From: Acinetobacter radioresistens DSM 6976 = NBRC 102413 = CIP 103788
GTDB taxonomy: Bacteria; Pseudomonadota; Gammaproteobacteria; Pseudomonadales; Moraxellaceae
DNA length: 64,000 nucleotides
NCBI RefSeq assembly: GCF_006757745.1
Contig: NZ_AP019740.1
Location: 806,001-870,000, forward strand
Direction of reading: 5' to 3'
Positions 55,264-64,000 of this stretch are shown here, piece by piece. The notes below the pieces were generated by a model. That model was not told the origin of the DNA. It did no database searches and worked only from the letters and a program-made list of their open reading frames with translations. Numbering within the stretch: the stretch's first letter is position 1; each line of letters begins with the position of its first letter. Both the position numbers and the translations under genes were made by a program.

Positions 55264-55622
55264 GGTGTCTCCGCTAAAGTAACTTATGCCCTAAAAGGCA
55301 GACAAAAACGGGTCTGCAACTTTTATAAGTTGATAAATTCAATAAGAGGATGGGCAGTCATGAAGTCATTTAAAATGACAGGGATGAAATAAAACTGTGT
55401 AGTTTAACTACATAGATAAAAAGAACATAAATACTAAAAAGTGAACGGATAATAAAGTGCAAATTTTATTATGTCAAATTTTGATCAAAAATAGCTGGGC
55501 GATATTTATATAAATAATTGATATTAATAAATTTTAAATTAAGATTGTGATAATATGTTGAAACTGTATGGCATAATAGATAATTATATAAATTGAATAC
55601 GTGTTTAAACTGAATATTCATA
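55264..55622. other. Divergent promoter region, lytic transglycosylase / greB
   Basis: About 360 AT-rich bases with no gene. It should hold both promoters. Confidence 0.5.
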
Positions 55623-56102
55623 ATGAAATCTAACTTAATTACTCGAGCCGGCTATGACCGGTTGGTGGCTGAATTACAACAGCTCTGGCACGAAGAACGT
55701 CCGGAAATAACCAAGAAAGTTAACTGGGCTGCCAGCCTGGGCGATCGTAGTGAAAATGCCGATTATCAATATAATAAACAGCTCTTACGCAAGATTGATC
55801 GTCGGGTAAGATATTTAGGAAAACGGCTGGAAGAGCTGAGAATTGTTGACCATTCACCTGAACAGGACGGGCGCGTTTACTTTGGTGCCTGGGTAGATAT
55901 TGAGAATGAATATGGTGAACAGAAAACTTTACGAATTGTCGGGGTAGATGAGATTTATGATTATCATCCTCAACATATTTCAATTGATTCACCTATGGCT
56001 AGGGCATTACTTTCAAAACAGGTGAATGATGAGATTGAAGTTATGACCCCTTCAGGGAAGAAGCAGTGGTATATCAATGCAATTCGTTATGAAAAACCAT
56101 AA
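55623..56102 (+). CDS. greB: Transcription elongation factor GreB
   Basis: This is the 159-residue GreA/GreB family protein of the GreB type, with the coiled-coil tip region SLGDRSENADYQYNKQLLRKIDRRVRYL and the FKBP-like C-terminal domain. GreB rescues RNA polymerases with longer backtracked RNA than GreA does. The basic RRVRYLGKRL stretch distinguishes it from the GreA gene at 5.1 kb. tRNA-Ser follows 96 bases downstream. Confidence 0.95.
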   Translation: MKSNLITRAGYDRLVAELQQLWHEERPEITKKVNWAASLGDRSENADYQYNKQLLRKIDRRVRYLGKRLEELRIVDHSPEQDGRVYFGAWVDIENEYGEQKTLRIVGVDEIYDYHPQHISIDSPMARALLSKQVNDEIEVMTPSGKKQWYINAIRYEKP

Positions 56103-56198
56103 AATTTATAATATCTGGTTCTATTTTGAACACTTGTCCAATTAAATCTACAAAATGATTTGCCAATTTTACGAATAGTTTATATGATAGCGCTCGTT

Positions 56199-56288
56199 GG
56201 AAGCGTGGCAGAGTGGTTTAATGCACCGGTCTTGAAAACCGACGAGGGTTCACGCCCTCCGTGAGTTCGAATCTCACCGCTTCCGCCA
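56199..56288 (+). tRNA. tRNA-Ser(UGA)
   Basis: The 90-base class II tRNA has a GGAAGCG/CGCTTCC acceptor stem, anticodon loop CTTGAAA (anticodon TGA), a long variable arm, T-loop GTTCGAATC and an encoded CCA. It is followed by a strong terminator. No integrase lies beside this tRNA. Confidence 0.97.
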
Positions 56289-56296
56289 GAATTCTA

Positions 56297-56329
56297 AATA
56301 AGCCGCTTATCTAGCGGCTTATTTTTTTA
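56297..56329 (+). terminator. Terminator of tRNA-Ser
   Basis: AATAAGCCGCT/AGCGGCTTATT stem around TATCT, then a T run. The sequence from here to 56610 is AT-rich without a gene and holds the promoter of the next unit. Confidence 0.92.
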
Positions 56330-56610
56330 TCATTGTCTCTTTAATAATAGCCATTTATTAATAAGAGTAGTGTAGACAATAAAAATATAAAAATTAATGT
56401 AGCAAAATAATTTCTATTTAATCCTTATTATTGAATGTTAGAATTTGTTAAAAAGATTAGTCTTCTTATTATTTAATTCCCTGTTTTAAATAAAATTAAT
56501 ATGTAATCAATAAATAATTTTCTCACAGTACTATCGGTTTTATCTGTATTTTTATTTTAGAGAATATAAGATAATCATTATCTCGGTGACTTTATAGTAT
56601 TTATAAAACA

Positions 56611-57789
56611 ATGAAAAAAATCTACTTAACGATTTTTGGGTTTGTGATAAGTTTAGGGGTACAGGCTCAAAATAACCCAATGGATACCGCTGACGTTTAT
56701 CCATTGTGGGAGCAGTATTACCAGGTTGAAAGTCAGGATACTAATAAAGCAGACAGTTTACTTAACCAGATTGCCCTAAAGACACCAAATGATCCTAAAG
56801 TCTGGAAAACTTGGGCATACTTGGCCTTGCGTCAAAATGATAATAATAAAGCCTTAGAATATATTAATCGTTCGCTTGCCTTAGACTCATCTGATGATCA
56901 GCTTCTCATGCAAAAAGCTTATTTGTTAAATGTGGCGAATAGAAATGATGAAGCACTCGTTATATTCAAGCAATTACAAAGCTCTTCCAATCAGGAAATT
57001 GCATCCCAGTCTAAACAGGCGGTACAGAACCTGTCAGGAACAGGTAATACGTCAGCCAAGAAAACCTTTGCTGATGTTTATTTCTCGCCTTCTTATGAAG
57101 GACGTTATGACACTACAATTTTACCGTTAAAGATTCGTTATGGCCGTTATTTCGATGAAAACAATCAAGGCCAGATCTATGGATTTGCCAGTGTCAATCG
57201 TGATACCCGTTCCACAGGCGGCGCCCGTCCAGAAATTATTGACCAGAATGCCGCCATAGTAGGTTTGGGGGTAAACTACCGTCCGTGGAAATGGCCTGTT
57301 TACCTATATCTGGAAGCAGGTGGTAGCTATGATCTGATTGATCTGAACCGGAAAAAATTTAGGGAAAGCATTAATGGTGGTTTAACAGGCTATCAGGAGT
57401 GGTACTGGGGGATGGATCAGGCCAGCCATATGCCAGCTCAGCAAAGTAATCAGTATTTTGCTGAACTTTATGGTAATGCCGCTGCTTATTCACGTGAGGA
57501 TTATAATCTGATCAGTGATTTGCGATTACGGACAGGCTGGAATTTTAACTATAATGATTGGGGTAATATACAGGCTTATGTGAAACTGCATACCATTAAT
57601 GATAGTGAACAGGAATATTATAATAACATAGCAGAAATAGGGCCCGGCATCGCATGGCAACCAGCAGGGCTGCCGTTAAAACTACGTATTGAACAAATGT
57701 ACGGGAAATATGTTAATGGAACCCCGGCATCTGTAGATAGTAGCTTTGATAATACCCGTGTTGAATTAACGTTTTACCGGAGTTTCTAA
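56611..57789 (+). CDS. TPR/outer-membrane barrel protein, NfrA-C/PgaA-like exopolysaccharide porin
   Basis: A signal peptide (1-19, VQA cut) is followed by TPR-like helices (about 45-145, with PNDPKVWKTWAYLALRQNDNNKALEYI). A C-terminal beta-barrel follows (about 160-392, alternating aromatic strands ending in ELTFYRSF, a typical terminal Phe). This plan occurs in outer-membrane export proteins such as PgaA, BcsC and the C-terminal part of NfrA. With WecB three bases downstream and polymer synthase genes opposite, it probably forms the export or anchoring channel of a surface polysaccharide. No ribosome binding site stands out. Confidence 0.78.
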   Translation: MKKIYLTIFGFVISLGVQAQNNPMDTADVYPLWEQYYQVESQDTNKADSLLNQIALKTPNDPKVWKTWAYLALRQNDNNKALEYINRSLALDSSDDQLLMQKAYLLNVANRNDEALVIFKQLQSSSNQEIASQSKQAVQNLSGTGNTSAKKTFADVYFSPSYEGRYDTTILPLKIRYGRYFDENNQGQIYGFASVNRDTRSTGGARPEIIDQNAAIVGLGVNYRPWKWPVYLYLEAGGSYDLIDLNRKKFRESINGGLTGYQEWYWGMDQASHMPAQQSNQYFAELYGNAAAYSREDYNLISDLRLRTGWNFNYNDWGNIQAYVKLHTINDSEQEYYNNIAEIGPGIAWQPAGLPLKLRIEQMYGKYVNGTPASVDSSFDNTRVELTFYRSF

Positions 57790-57791
57790 TA

Positions 57792-58940
57792 ATGCTAATA
57801 CATATTTCTTTTATTTTCGGAACTCGCCCTGAACTGATTAAGCTGGCTCCAGTAATTTTACAAGCACGACAAGATTTCCGTTTCGAAGTAAGTGTAGTAT
57901 TTACCGGGCAGCATCTAGAATTGGTACGTGATGCTATAGATTTTTTCCAGATTGAAATTGACCATCATCTACAGGTCATGCAGCCGGGCAAAAGCTTGAA
58001 TATTTTATTGAGCACGGCTCTAACCGAACTGGACCGTGTCTATACCCAAATGTCAAAATGTGATGCTATTGTGGTGCAGGGCGACACAACAACAGTACTG
58101 GCTGGTGCTTTAGTCGCATTTAATTTAAATATTGGACTGGCTCATGTAGAAGCTGGTTTGCGCTCTTTCGATTTGCTGCATCCTTTTCCAGAAGAAGGAA
58201 ATCGTCAGTTAGTATCTCGTCTGGCACGCTGGCATTTTGCCCCGACTGCACTTTCGGCCAGTAACTTGTTACAGGAAAATGTGCCTGAAGAACATATTTT
58301 TGTCACAGGTAATACGGTAGTAGATGCCATATACAGTGCGCGTGAGATTATGCAGGCTTCTTCACAACAATCTCAACAGCGTTTAAAAAGACTTAGCTTA
58401 AATCTGCAGGAAAAAAATAAACTGGTTCTAATTACTGCCCATCGACGTGAAAATTTTGGGCAGGGTATACAGAATATATGTCAGGCCATACATGAGCTAT
58501 GTCAACGTTATCCAGAGTTGCATTTTGCCTGGCCAGTTCATCTTAATCCGCATGTGCATACAGTTGCTCATCAGGAGTTCGCTCAACATCCGCAGGTACA
58601 TTTACTTAGTCCATTAGATTATCCTGACCTGCTTGCTATTTTGCAGGCCTCATATCTGATTATGACAGATTCTGGAGGGATTCAGGAGGAAAGTCCAACC
58701 TATCAAAAACCAGTTCTTATTTTACGGGATGTCACTGAACGTCCAGAAGTAGTGGAGGCTGGTTGTGGTGTTCTGGTTGGCACAGATGTGACTAAAATCG
58801 TTCAGGAATTTTCACGACTGATGGATGATCATTCATATTACCTTCAGCATGCTGAAGTTGAAAACCCATTTGGTGATGGCCGGGCATCGGGTCGCATTCT
58901 TGAGCAGATTATCAAAGATTTAAACCCTGCTTCCTCTTAA
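57792..58940 (+). CDS. wecB: UDP-N-acetylglucosamine 2-epimerase (non-hydrolysing)
   Basis: WecB interconverts UDP-GlcNAc and UDP-ManNAc. The 382 residues have the epimerase signatures GTRPELIKLAPV, VQGDTTTVLAGALVAF, HVEAGLRSFD, THRREN-like TAHRRENFG and TDSGGIQEESP. It starts two bases after the TPR-barrel stop, so it is coupled to it. Its stop codon overlaps the stop of the convergent minus-strand gene. In E. coli the same activity feeds the NfrA/NfrB polymer pathway, so here it may provide ManNAc for the nearby synthase. Confidence 0.95.
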   Translation: MLIHISFIFGTRPELIKLAPVILQARQDFRFEVSVVFTGQHLELVRDAIDFFQIEIDHHLQVMQPGKSLNILLSTALTELDRVYTQMSKCDAIVVQGDTTTVLAGALVAFNLNIGLAHVEAGLRSFDLLHPFPEEGNRQLVSRLARWHFAPTALSASNLLQENVPEEHIFVTGNTVVDAIYSAREIMQASSQQSQQRLKRLSLNLQEKNKLVLITAHRRENFGQGIQNICQAIHELCQRYPELHFAWPVHLNPHVHTVAHQEFAQHPQVHLLSPLDYPDLLAILQASYLIMTDSGGIQEESPTYQKPVLILRDVTERPEVVEAGCGVLVGTDVTKIVQEFSRLMDDHSYYLQHAEVENPFGDGRASGRILEQIIKDLNPASS

Positions 58941-59812
58941 AAATTGATTTTCATCCATATATAGAGCCATAAAACACTGGCTCTATTTAAATAGTGGGGA
59001 CCATCAAAAATGAAAATTCGCTGTCCGGAATAGGCTTTAAGCTGTTTACTGATTTCCCAAGGATAGGCAGCTCTGAATGTTCCATCTTTTTTTAGTCGAA
59101 ATGCCTCTAAAATAATTACCACCCGGTCTTCACCAAATTGCTCTTTTAAAGTTTCATAAATTTGTGCAGCTTCTTCAGGACTGCGCGTTCCTACACCCAC
59201 GCCATCCTGGAAAAAAACTTTTGCATTGGGGGGCAGCCAGCTTTCTAACCAATATTCTAGAAATGGGGCTTCAGGTTCTGCACTATAAATACTTACCCAG
59301 ACAGGTAATTTAAACTGAGCAATATATTGTCCTAGAGTATGGACACCATTCCATGTAGGGTCAGCTTCTACAGGAAAATAGTAGCTTGTGACTGGTACAG
59401 GTAATTTGGCTTGAATAATCTGCCTAGACTGCTGATAAAGCTGATCAATATTTTCACGGGCTACAGGTTCCTGAAATCTGCCGGCCAGCCCTAAAATTAC
59501 ATGTTTTGCCCAAGGCTGTTTACCAATATGTTGCCAATCGGGTTGCACATCCCATGGCTGCACCGGAATTTCATTAAAAAAAGACCGTCCGTCTACAATA
59601 CTCCACTGGTTAACCAGCGTATCTACACCCAAAAGCTGCCAGTTACCAGAAGGCTGGCTCATCTGGTCGACTTGCCAAAAAATACCCTCAATTTTAGGTG
59701 CTGCTGTATTGGCATCTGCCTGCTCCATTAATAAAGCAGAAAGTACAAACACGGCCACAGGAAAACATATAAATATCAGTAAACCTATAAATGCATACTG
59801 CCTTATACTCAT
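58937..59812 (-). CDS. DUF4434-like membrane-anchored protein of the polysaccharide operon
   Basis: The 291-residue protein has one N-terminal membrane helix (about 7-29) and a periplasmic domain opening with IEGIFWQVDQMSQPSGNW. This resembles DUF4434, a TIM-barrel group suspected to be glycoside hydrolases. Acidic and aromatic residues line the pattern (PVEADPTWNGVHTLGQY, FFQDGVGVG, IILEAFRL). It is last in the minus-strand operon and overlaps the BcsB-like gene by four bases. A role in trimming or releasing the polymer is possible. Confidence 0.68.
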   Translation of the reverse strand: MSIRQYAFIGLLIFICFPVAVFVLSALLMEQADANTAAPKIEGIFWQVDQMSQPSGNWQLLGVDTLVNQWSIVDGRSFFNEIPVQPWDVQPDWQHIGKQPWAKHVILGLAGRFQEPVARENIDQLYQQSRQIIQAKLPVPVTSYYFPVEADPTWNGVHTLGQYIAQFKLPVWVSIYSAEPEAPFLEYWLESWLPPNAKVFFQDGVGVGTRSPEEAAQIYETLKEQFGEDRVVIILEAFRLKKDGTFRAAYPWEISKQLKAYSGQRIFIFDGPHYLNRASVLWLYIWMKINF

Positions 59813-61635
59813 TCACCTGTTCCCTTGACTTTACGACGGCTTCTGCGCCATAGAATTAAAGCGATAATAATCAGTGTAATTATGGTGAGAACAATAACAA
59901 GAGTACGGGTAGAGACTTGCTCGACAACGGGCGCCTTAGCTTTATTCACCGAATTTTTACTCAAAACCGTAATCTGGCCTTGTGCTGAAACAAATAGTAC
60001 TGCTGTATTGTTGGGAATGCTTTGCTGGATTACGGGCCAAAAACGGGTAAAAGTCTGTGCTCCGGCTGCACTATCCGTATTAATCCAGAATCTGCCATCT
60101 TTCACAGAAACAATAAATCCGCCTGCCGTAGCAGGTAAGTAAAGTAGCTGGCTGTATCGCTGTAATTCATCATTAAAACGGGCTGTATTAACTAATATAT
60201 TGATTTTTTTAAGCCTATTAGCATTCAGCTCAGTAATGTTTACAGGTACAGGCTGGTCGCTTAACAGCATTGTTTTCGCAACATTTGCTACAGTAATGGC
60301 CATACTGGTGGCAGCCGGATTGTTGATGGCTATCTCTGGAGTACTGGCGAAAATGGTAGAGAGATTGATTACGCCCTGTTTCATCTGATGGGGGAGGTTA
60401 ACAAGTGATTTATTTGCATCAATCCATAGTGCAGTGCCCGCATTTGGCAAACAGGCTTCATTGTTTAATTGAGAGTTTATTAAAGTCATATTGTAATTGT
60501 TGACATAAGGATAATCCGCACCAACGAAATCAAAACGGCGCTCAACCGGATTTGAATCTAGTTTAGCCAGACTTAAGCTGCCGGCCAAATATTCGTTTAA
60601 CCAGACCTGTAAAGTTGAGCCTTGTAATAAGCCACTTTGTGCCCGAAAGGCTAATTTTCCCTTTAACACATCAGTTGCTTCCCATACAGGCGGGAAAACT
60701 AGAGAAATATTTTTAGATGAACTGTCGAGAGCAAAATCAGAAATACCCAAGTCAGCCAGCGTCTCAAATTTGCGTATTACCGCCCATGCTGGCTCGGCAA
60801 CCGGTTCGCTTAATGTAGCAGTAGCTGTATTAAGCTGTTGCAGATAATTCTGGTTTATTAAAGCATTAACTGCCATAAGCAGCTGGGATTCTGATGAGTA
60901 TTCAATATTTAGCCGGGGAATCTCATTATTCCGGCTTAAACTGATTTTTGCACCTGCTAGAGGCTGTTCTACCTGTTGTATGCTAATTACAAAATCAGGT
61001 GCTTCTTGCTGGGTAGACTCAGTAACTTGCCACTGAACTGGGGTGTTAAACTTCCATGCTGTAGCCAGGCGGGCAATCATGGATGCTTCTAAACGGTTCT
61101 GGTTATTAAATTGTAGTAAAGCCTTAATTGGCGCTGTACGGCTCAGCTGTGTATTAAACAGGGCATCAGGCAGTTGATTGAGCTGTAATATGCCATGCTG
61201 AGCCTGATAGTTTAATGTCAGTTTGGTTAGGGCTGTATAAAGATTAGTGGACTCTACACAGTAATTATTGCTGATGGGTCCGTTAACTGACGGCTTTTGT
61301 AAAAGCATGACATCGAGGCGATGAAAACCGGCAGTACTTGCAGGTAAGGTAAAGCTCAACTCACCTTTACCATTTAAATCCTGTCTATGAATCATCTGAT
61401 TATCATAACGGACTACCAGCGTGCTTTCGCCATGACTGTCAAACTGGCTATTGAACTGTATGTTTTGCCAGGTTTCACCCTTGCCCACATAAAAGAAATA
61501 AGGAGACTGGTACTGGGCAGTACGTGATATCAGGTCATCTAGCTGCCAGGTATCAGCATAGACCTGAGAGCCATATAAGGAAAGAAGAACAGAAGATAAC
61601 ACCGTAAAACGGGATTTTTTAAAGTGACTGATCAT
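59809..61635 (-). CDS. BcsB-like periplasmic polysaccharide synthase subunit
   Basis: The 608-residue protein has a signal peptide (1-27, VYA cut), a long periplasmic part of beta-rich carbohydrate-binding and flavodoxin-like modules, and a C-terminal membrane helix (about 577-597) with a basic tail. This is the plan of BcsB, which guides the growing glycan from the synthase. It overlaps the glycosyltransferase gene by four bases (ATGA) and the DUF4434-like gene by four. Confidence 0.82.
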   Translation of the reverse strand: MISHFKKSRFTVLSSVLLSLYGSQVYADTWQLDDLISRTAQYQSPYFFYVGKGETWQNIQFNSQFDSHGESTLVVRYDNQMIHRQDLNGKGELSFTLPASTAGFHRLDVMLLQKPSVNGPISNNYCVESTNLYTALTKLTLNYQAQHGILQLNQLPDALFNTQLSRTAPIKALLQFNNQNRLEASMIARLATAWKFNTPVQWQVTESTQQEAPDFVISIQQVEQPLAGAKISLSRNNEIPRLNIEYSSESQLLMAVNALINQNYLQQLNTATATLSEPVAEPAWAVIRKFETLADLGISDFALDSSSKNISLVFPPVWEATDVLKGKLAFRAQSGLLQGSTLQVWLNEYLAGSLSLAKLDSNPVERRFDFVGADYPYVNNYNMTLINSQLNNEACLPNAGTALWIDANKSLVNLPHQMKQGVINLSTIFASTPEIAINNPAATSMAITVANVAKTMLLSDQPVPVNITELNANRLKKINILVNTARFNDELQRYSQLLYLPATAGGFIVSVKDGRFWINTDSAAGAQTFTRFWPVIQQSIPNNTAVLFVSAQGQITVLSKNSVNKAKAPVVEQVSTRTLVIVLTIITLIIIALILWRRSRRKVKGTGE

Positions 61636-62906
61636 TTTTTTTCCTTTTTTCGCTCTGTTTTATACCAGGTTATACCTTCACCTTTAATTTTACTTTTAAG
61701 CATATCCCAGGCAGCTTTAAACACGATTAAAAGAAACACCTGTGAGTAAGTAAAGTAAGCGATGAACGCGTAAAAATAAAAACGTTTTGGAACTTCTTTT
61801 TCCAGACTTAGAGTAAACCAGATTTGTGTAAGGTAAAGAATGAATGCAAGAATAAAGAGTAAAGTAAAAGGCCCAGGTATAGTTGTGCCATCAATACCGA
61901 GCAGTCCTACGACCAGTGTCATATGGCTTAAAAATAAAGCGGGCACAAACATGATATAACACATGATATTGTTGCCAATTTCCATGCCAATCGGGAAAGG
62001 ATGACGTATTGCCGTACTTAGATACTTGCGTGTGACATAAAAATTTCCTTGTGTCCAGCGGGAGCGTTGTTTAATAAAAATATTTAGATCACCCGGGTCT
62101 TGCTGCCATCCAATTGCATAAGGTACCCATTTAATGCGTTTATGGCCCAGAAAAATGCGATAACTCATTTCGGTATCATCAACCAGGGATTTTTCATCAA
62201 ATCCCCCTAGAATATCCAGCGCATCACGCCAGATTACATAATTGGTTCCCATGAGGGTAGAAAGACGGAAGCGTAACCAGCGACCACCTTGAAAAATCCA
62301 CTGGAAATAAATAAATTCTATGGCAATAAATGTACTTAGCGGGCTGTCTTTCCAGTTGCGGGTCCGAACTTTACCATTAACCGCAACCAGATTTGAGTCA
62401 GCCAGAAGGGTCTGAGCAATAAGTCTTACACAATCTGGTTCAGGGGTACTGTCTGCATCATAAACTGCAATCAGCTCACCATGGGCATGTTTTAGGCCAT
62501 TATTCAGAGTGCGGGACTTACCTTTACCACCTTGGCCTTTAGGAACATTGATGACACGAATTACCGGGTACTCGGCTGCCATCCGGTCAGCAATTTCCTG
62601 TGTCCTGTCTTTGGAAGCGTCATTAATCAGCAGTACTTCATAGCTTTCTGGCGGATAGTCCTGTGCTGCTAAAGCCCGCAATGTATCTTCAATAACTACT
62701 TCTTCATTGTAAGCCGGTATCAGTACACTCAGCATTGGCCAACGTTCGGGTACAGGTAAATTCGAAAGTTCCTGATTGGCCCGAATCGAATAACGCCAAG
62801 CCGAAAAACTCAGCCAAGCCCAAAAAGCTTGGGGAATCCAGATACCAATAAAGCCAACAATAAAACAGATATCAATTGTATTCATGATTTCTTGAATATC
62901 CTCCAT
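61632..62906 (-). CDS. Processive family 2 glycosyltransferase (BcsA/NfrB-like)
   Basis: The 424-residue membrane protein has an N-terminal hydrophobic helix pair, a GT-A domain with VLIPAYNEEVVIEDTLRAL, AVYDADSTPEPD, LVDDTEMSYRI and the QRSRWTQGNF (Q-x-x-R-W) motif. C-terminal membrane helices form the channel. These mark processive polymerases that export the glycan as they make it. No PilZ c-di-GMP domain is seen. The neighbour WecB suggests a HexNAc substrate, but this is inference. Confidence 0.9.
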   Translation of the reverse strand: MEDIQEIMNTIDICFIVGFIGIWIPQAFWAWLSFSAWRYSIRANQELSNLPVPERWPMLSVLIPAYNEEVVIEDTLRALAAQDYPPESYEVLLINDASKDRTQEIADRMAAEYPVIRVINVPKGQGGKGKSRTLNNGLKHAHGELIAVYDADSTPEPDCVRLIAQTLLADSNLVAVNGKVRTRNWKDSPLSTFIAIEFIYFQWIFQGGRWLRFRLSTLMGTNYVIWRDALDILGGFDEKSLVDDTEMSYRIFLGHKRIKWVPYAIGWQQDPGDLNIFIKQRSRWTQGNFYVTRKYLSTAIRHPFPIGMEIGNNIMCYIMFVPALFLSHMTLVVGLLGIDGTTIPGPFTLLFILAFILYLTQIWFTLSLEKEVPKRFYFYAFIAYFTYSQVFLLIVFKAAWDMLKSKIKGEGITWYKTERKKEKK

Positions 62907-63778
62907 AGCATGGTACTTACAAGGATAATCATTAATACAATAATCATGAATACAGATAACCAGGATGTGGATGTACCCCAGAAACCCAGTAATTCAGGAT
63001 AATGAAGAGACAAGATCAGATGGAGCGGTAGAATCATTAGACCAGCAGCTAGCAGCATACGCCCAGCAATACTGGTATGGATCCGGTCGGGCTGACTGTA
63101 AAAGGAGACATTCAGGAATTTCCAACCAATTCCTAACACCGGATAATTAATATCTTCATTTGAAAGATTGCCTTCCGGATTTAATAAAATCCCCGTCCCA
63201 TTAAAACCATATGAATTGGGATAAGCGGTATAAAATAAATGCTGTCCGCTCTGAATTGGTAAAGCAGGTAGGGGAATCTGGCCTTCGTTGGCCTGAATAA
63301 TATATAACCCTTTTGGAAGAGTTTTTAATAAAGGATTCCAGCCATCATGAACATAAGCACCCATAGGCCGCAGGCCGGCACTGGTCGCTAGAGTAGCCAG
63401 GCTGTTAAAACGTGAAGGTTCCACGCTACTAAAGTCAAGTAAAGGTATGGCACCTCTATTTATCTGTCTTTTTAACTGGAAATAAATGAGAGGATTCATA
63501 AAATTTTCTGGAATCAATAACCCCGGTTTAATGCCCTGATCCATGATCTGTTTAAAGTTTTTTGAATGAACCTGATCAACAGTAAATACAGGCCATAATT
63601 TTCTTTCAGTAGGAAAGTGTTCTGGTATCTGATAAATACTGGAAACATTTTTGGATTCTAAAGTATTCGCAGGCCGCAACGGACAATCATAATAGGTCTG
63701 ATAGTAAGATGAGAGAGTAAGATCCGGTAAGGTACTGACCGAAAGCAATAGGCCGCAAACATAGATTAATGTGCTCAT
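62882..63778 (-). CDS. Membrane protein of the polysaccharide operon, unknown
   Basis: The 298-residue protein has a signal or N-terminal helix (about 1-20), a periplasmic domain of about 220 residues, and two C-terminal membrane helices (about 238-260 and 272-292). No domain was recognised. Its end overlaps the glycosyltransferase start by 25 bases, and its start overlaps the previous stop (ATGA), so it is an integral part of the operon. It may play the role that YbcH plays beside NfrA/NfrB, but no sequence evidence supports that. Confidence 0.72.
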   Translation of the reverse strand: MSTLIYVCGLLLSVSTLPDLTLSSYYQTYYDCPLRPANTLESKNVSSIYQIPEHFPTERKLWPVFTVDQVHSKNFKQIMDQGIKPGLLIPENFMNPLIYFQLKRQINRGAIPLLDFSSVEPSRFNSLATLATSAGLRPMGAYVHDGWNPLLKTLPKGLYIIQANEGQIPLPALPIQSGQHLFYTAYPNSYGFNGTGILLNPEGNLSNEDINYPVLGIGWKFLNVSFYSQPDRIHTSIAGRMLLAAGLMILPLHLILSLHYPELLGFWGTSTSWLSVFMIIVLMIILVSTMLWRIFKKS

Positions 63779-64000
63779 TGGAGAACCTCCGAGGAGGATT
63801 CTTCTACCGTATGCGTGTTTATTGTGATTTGCATCTTAAGCAGGTCAAGTACTCTGAGCTGTTCAGCCAGTTCTTTAACCTTGCTAAAATCTCCATCTGT
63901 AATAATGATAATCCGAATAATGGAAAGGCGGGTATCTGTGAAATAAAAGTGAGGTAAAGTACGCTGGGTTCCCAGTACATCAAAAATCTTTTGCTGTACT
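63775..64000 (-). CDS. Partial gene of the polysaccharide operon (C-terminus only)
   Basis: The frame enters from the right edge and ends in TGA at 63775, overlapping the next start by four bases. About 75 residues are visible, including FYFTDTRLSIIRIIIITDG and KVKELAEQLRVLDLL. No family was recognised. It is the upstream member of the same minus-strand operon. Confidence 0.75.
   Translation of the reverse strand, partial: VQQKIFDVLGTQRTLPHFYFTDTRLSIIRIIIITDGDFSKVKELAEQLRVLDLLKMQITINTHTVEESSSEVLQ

Overview
The window is chromosomal DNA from a gamma-proteobacterium, most likely Acinetobacter (Moraxellaceae). It is AT-rich. Its gene content fits that genus: a Bap-like RTX adhesin end, carA-carB-greA, yhbY divergent from rlmE-ftsH-folP, groES-groEL, ttcA, and a TPR barrel/WecB/BcsB exopolysaccharide locus. 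The genus call is inference from gene content; no 16S rRNA gene is present.

Layout. 1-5.0 kb: 3' end of a giant adhesin, an alkyltransferase-like DNA repair gene, and an acetyltransferase broken by a G-run frameshift. 5.1-25.4 kb: housekeeping genes. These cover pyrimidine/arginine precursor synthesis (carAB with a hairpin-rich leader), transcript cleavage (greA), ribosome maturation (yhbY, rlmE), proteolysis (ftsH), folate (folP, folD), tRNA-Cys and tRNA-Leu, gluconeogenesis (pckG), a lipid kinase/phosphoesterase pair, and groESL behind a sigma-32-type promoter.

25.4-42.4 kb: a 17.0-kb integrative and mobilizable element inserted at the 3' end of groEL. A 15-bp direct repeat (GCATGATGTAATCTG) containing the groEL stop codon marks both ends. 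Paired TTACTCACA motifs lie just inside each end. An excisionase-like gene sits beside attL and a P4-type integrase beside attR. Between them are an orphan HTH regulator, an unknown 390-residue protein, an IS256-family insertion sequence with an 8-bp target duplication, a hairpin-rich candidate oriT, and a ColE1-type mobilization cassette in which two genes are nested inside the relaxase gene. Next come a phage-like replication trio (DnaC-like loader, DUF1376-like protein, small protein), a Cro-like regulator, a 1581-residue SF1 helicase-nuclease fusion that looks like anti-phage cargo, the remnant of a second integrase, and a HAD hydrolase. The native groEL terminator now lies beyond attR, and the element supplies a substitute terminator next to groEL.

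42.4-56.3 kb: core genome again. It holds a periplasmic metallo-beta-lactamase-fold hydrolase, a 24-residue mini-ORF with a very strong ribosome binding site, an RND pump without its usual partners, mgtE, htpX, two lytic transglycosylases, ttcA (preceded by a cluster of DnaA-box-like 9-mers), an SCP2 protein, greB and tRNA-Ser.

56.6-64 kb: an exopolysaccharide locus. A TPR/outer-membrane barrel and WecB are on the plus strand. Convergent to them is an overlapping minus-strand operon encoding a BcsB-like periplasmic protein, a BcsA/NfrB-type glycosyltransferase, a membrane protein, a DUF4434-like protein and one gene cut by the window edge. By analogy with the E. coli NfrA/NfrB/WecB pathway it may make a ManNAc- or GlcNAc-type surface polymer.
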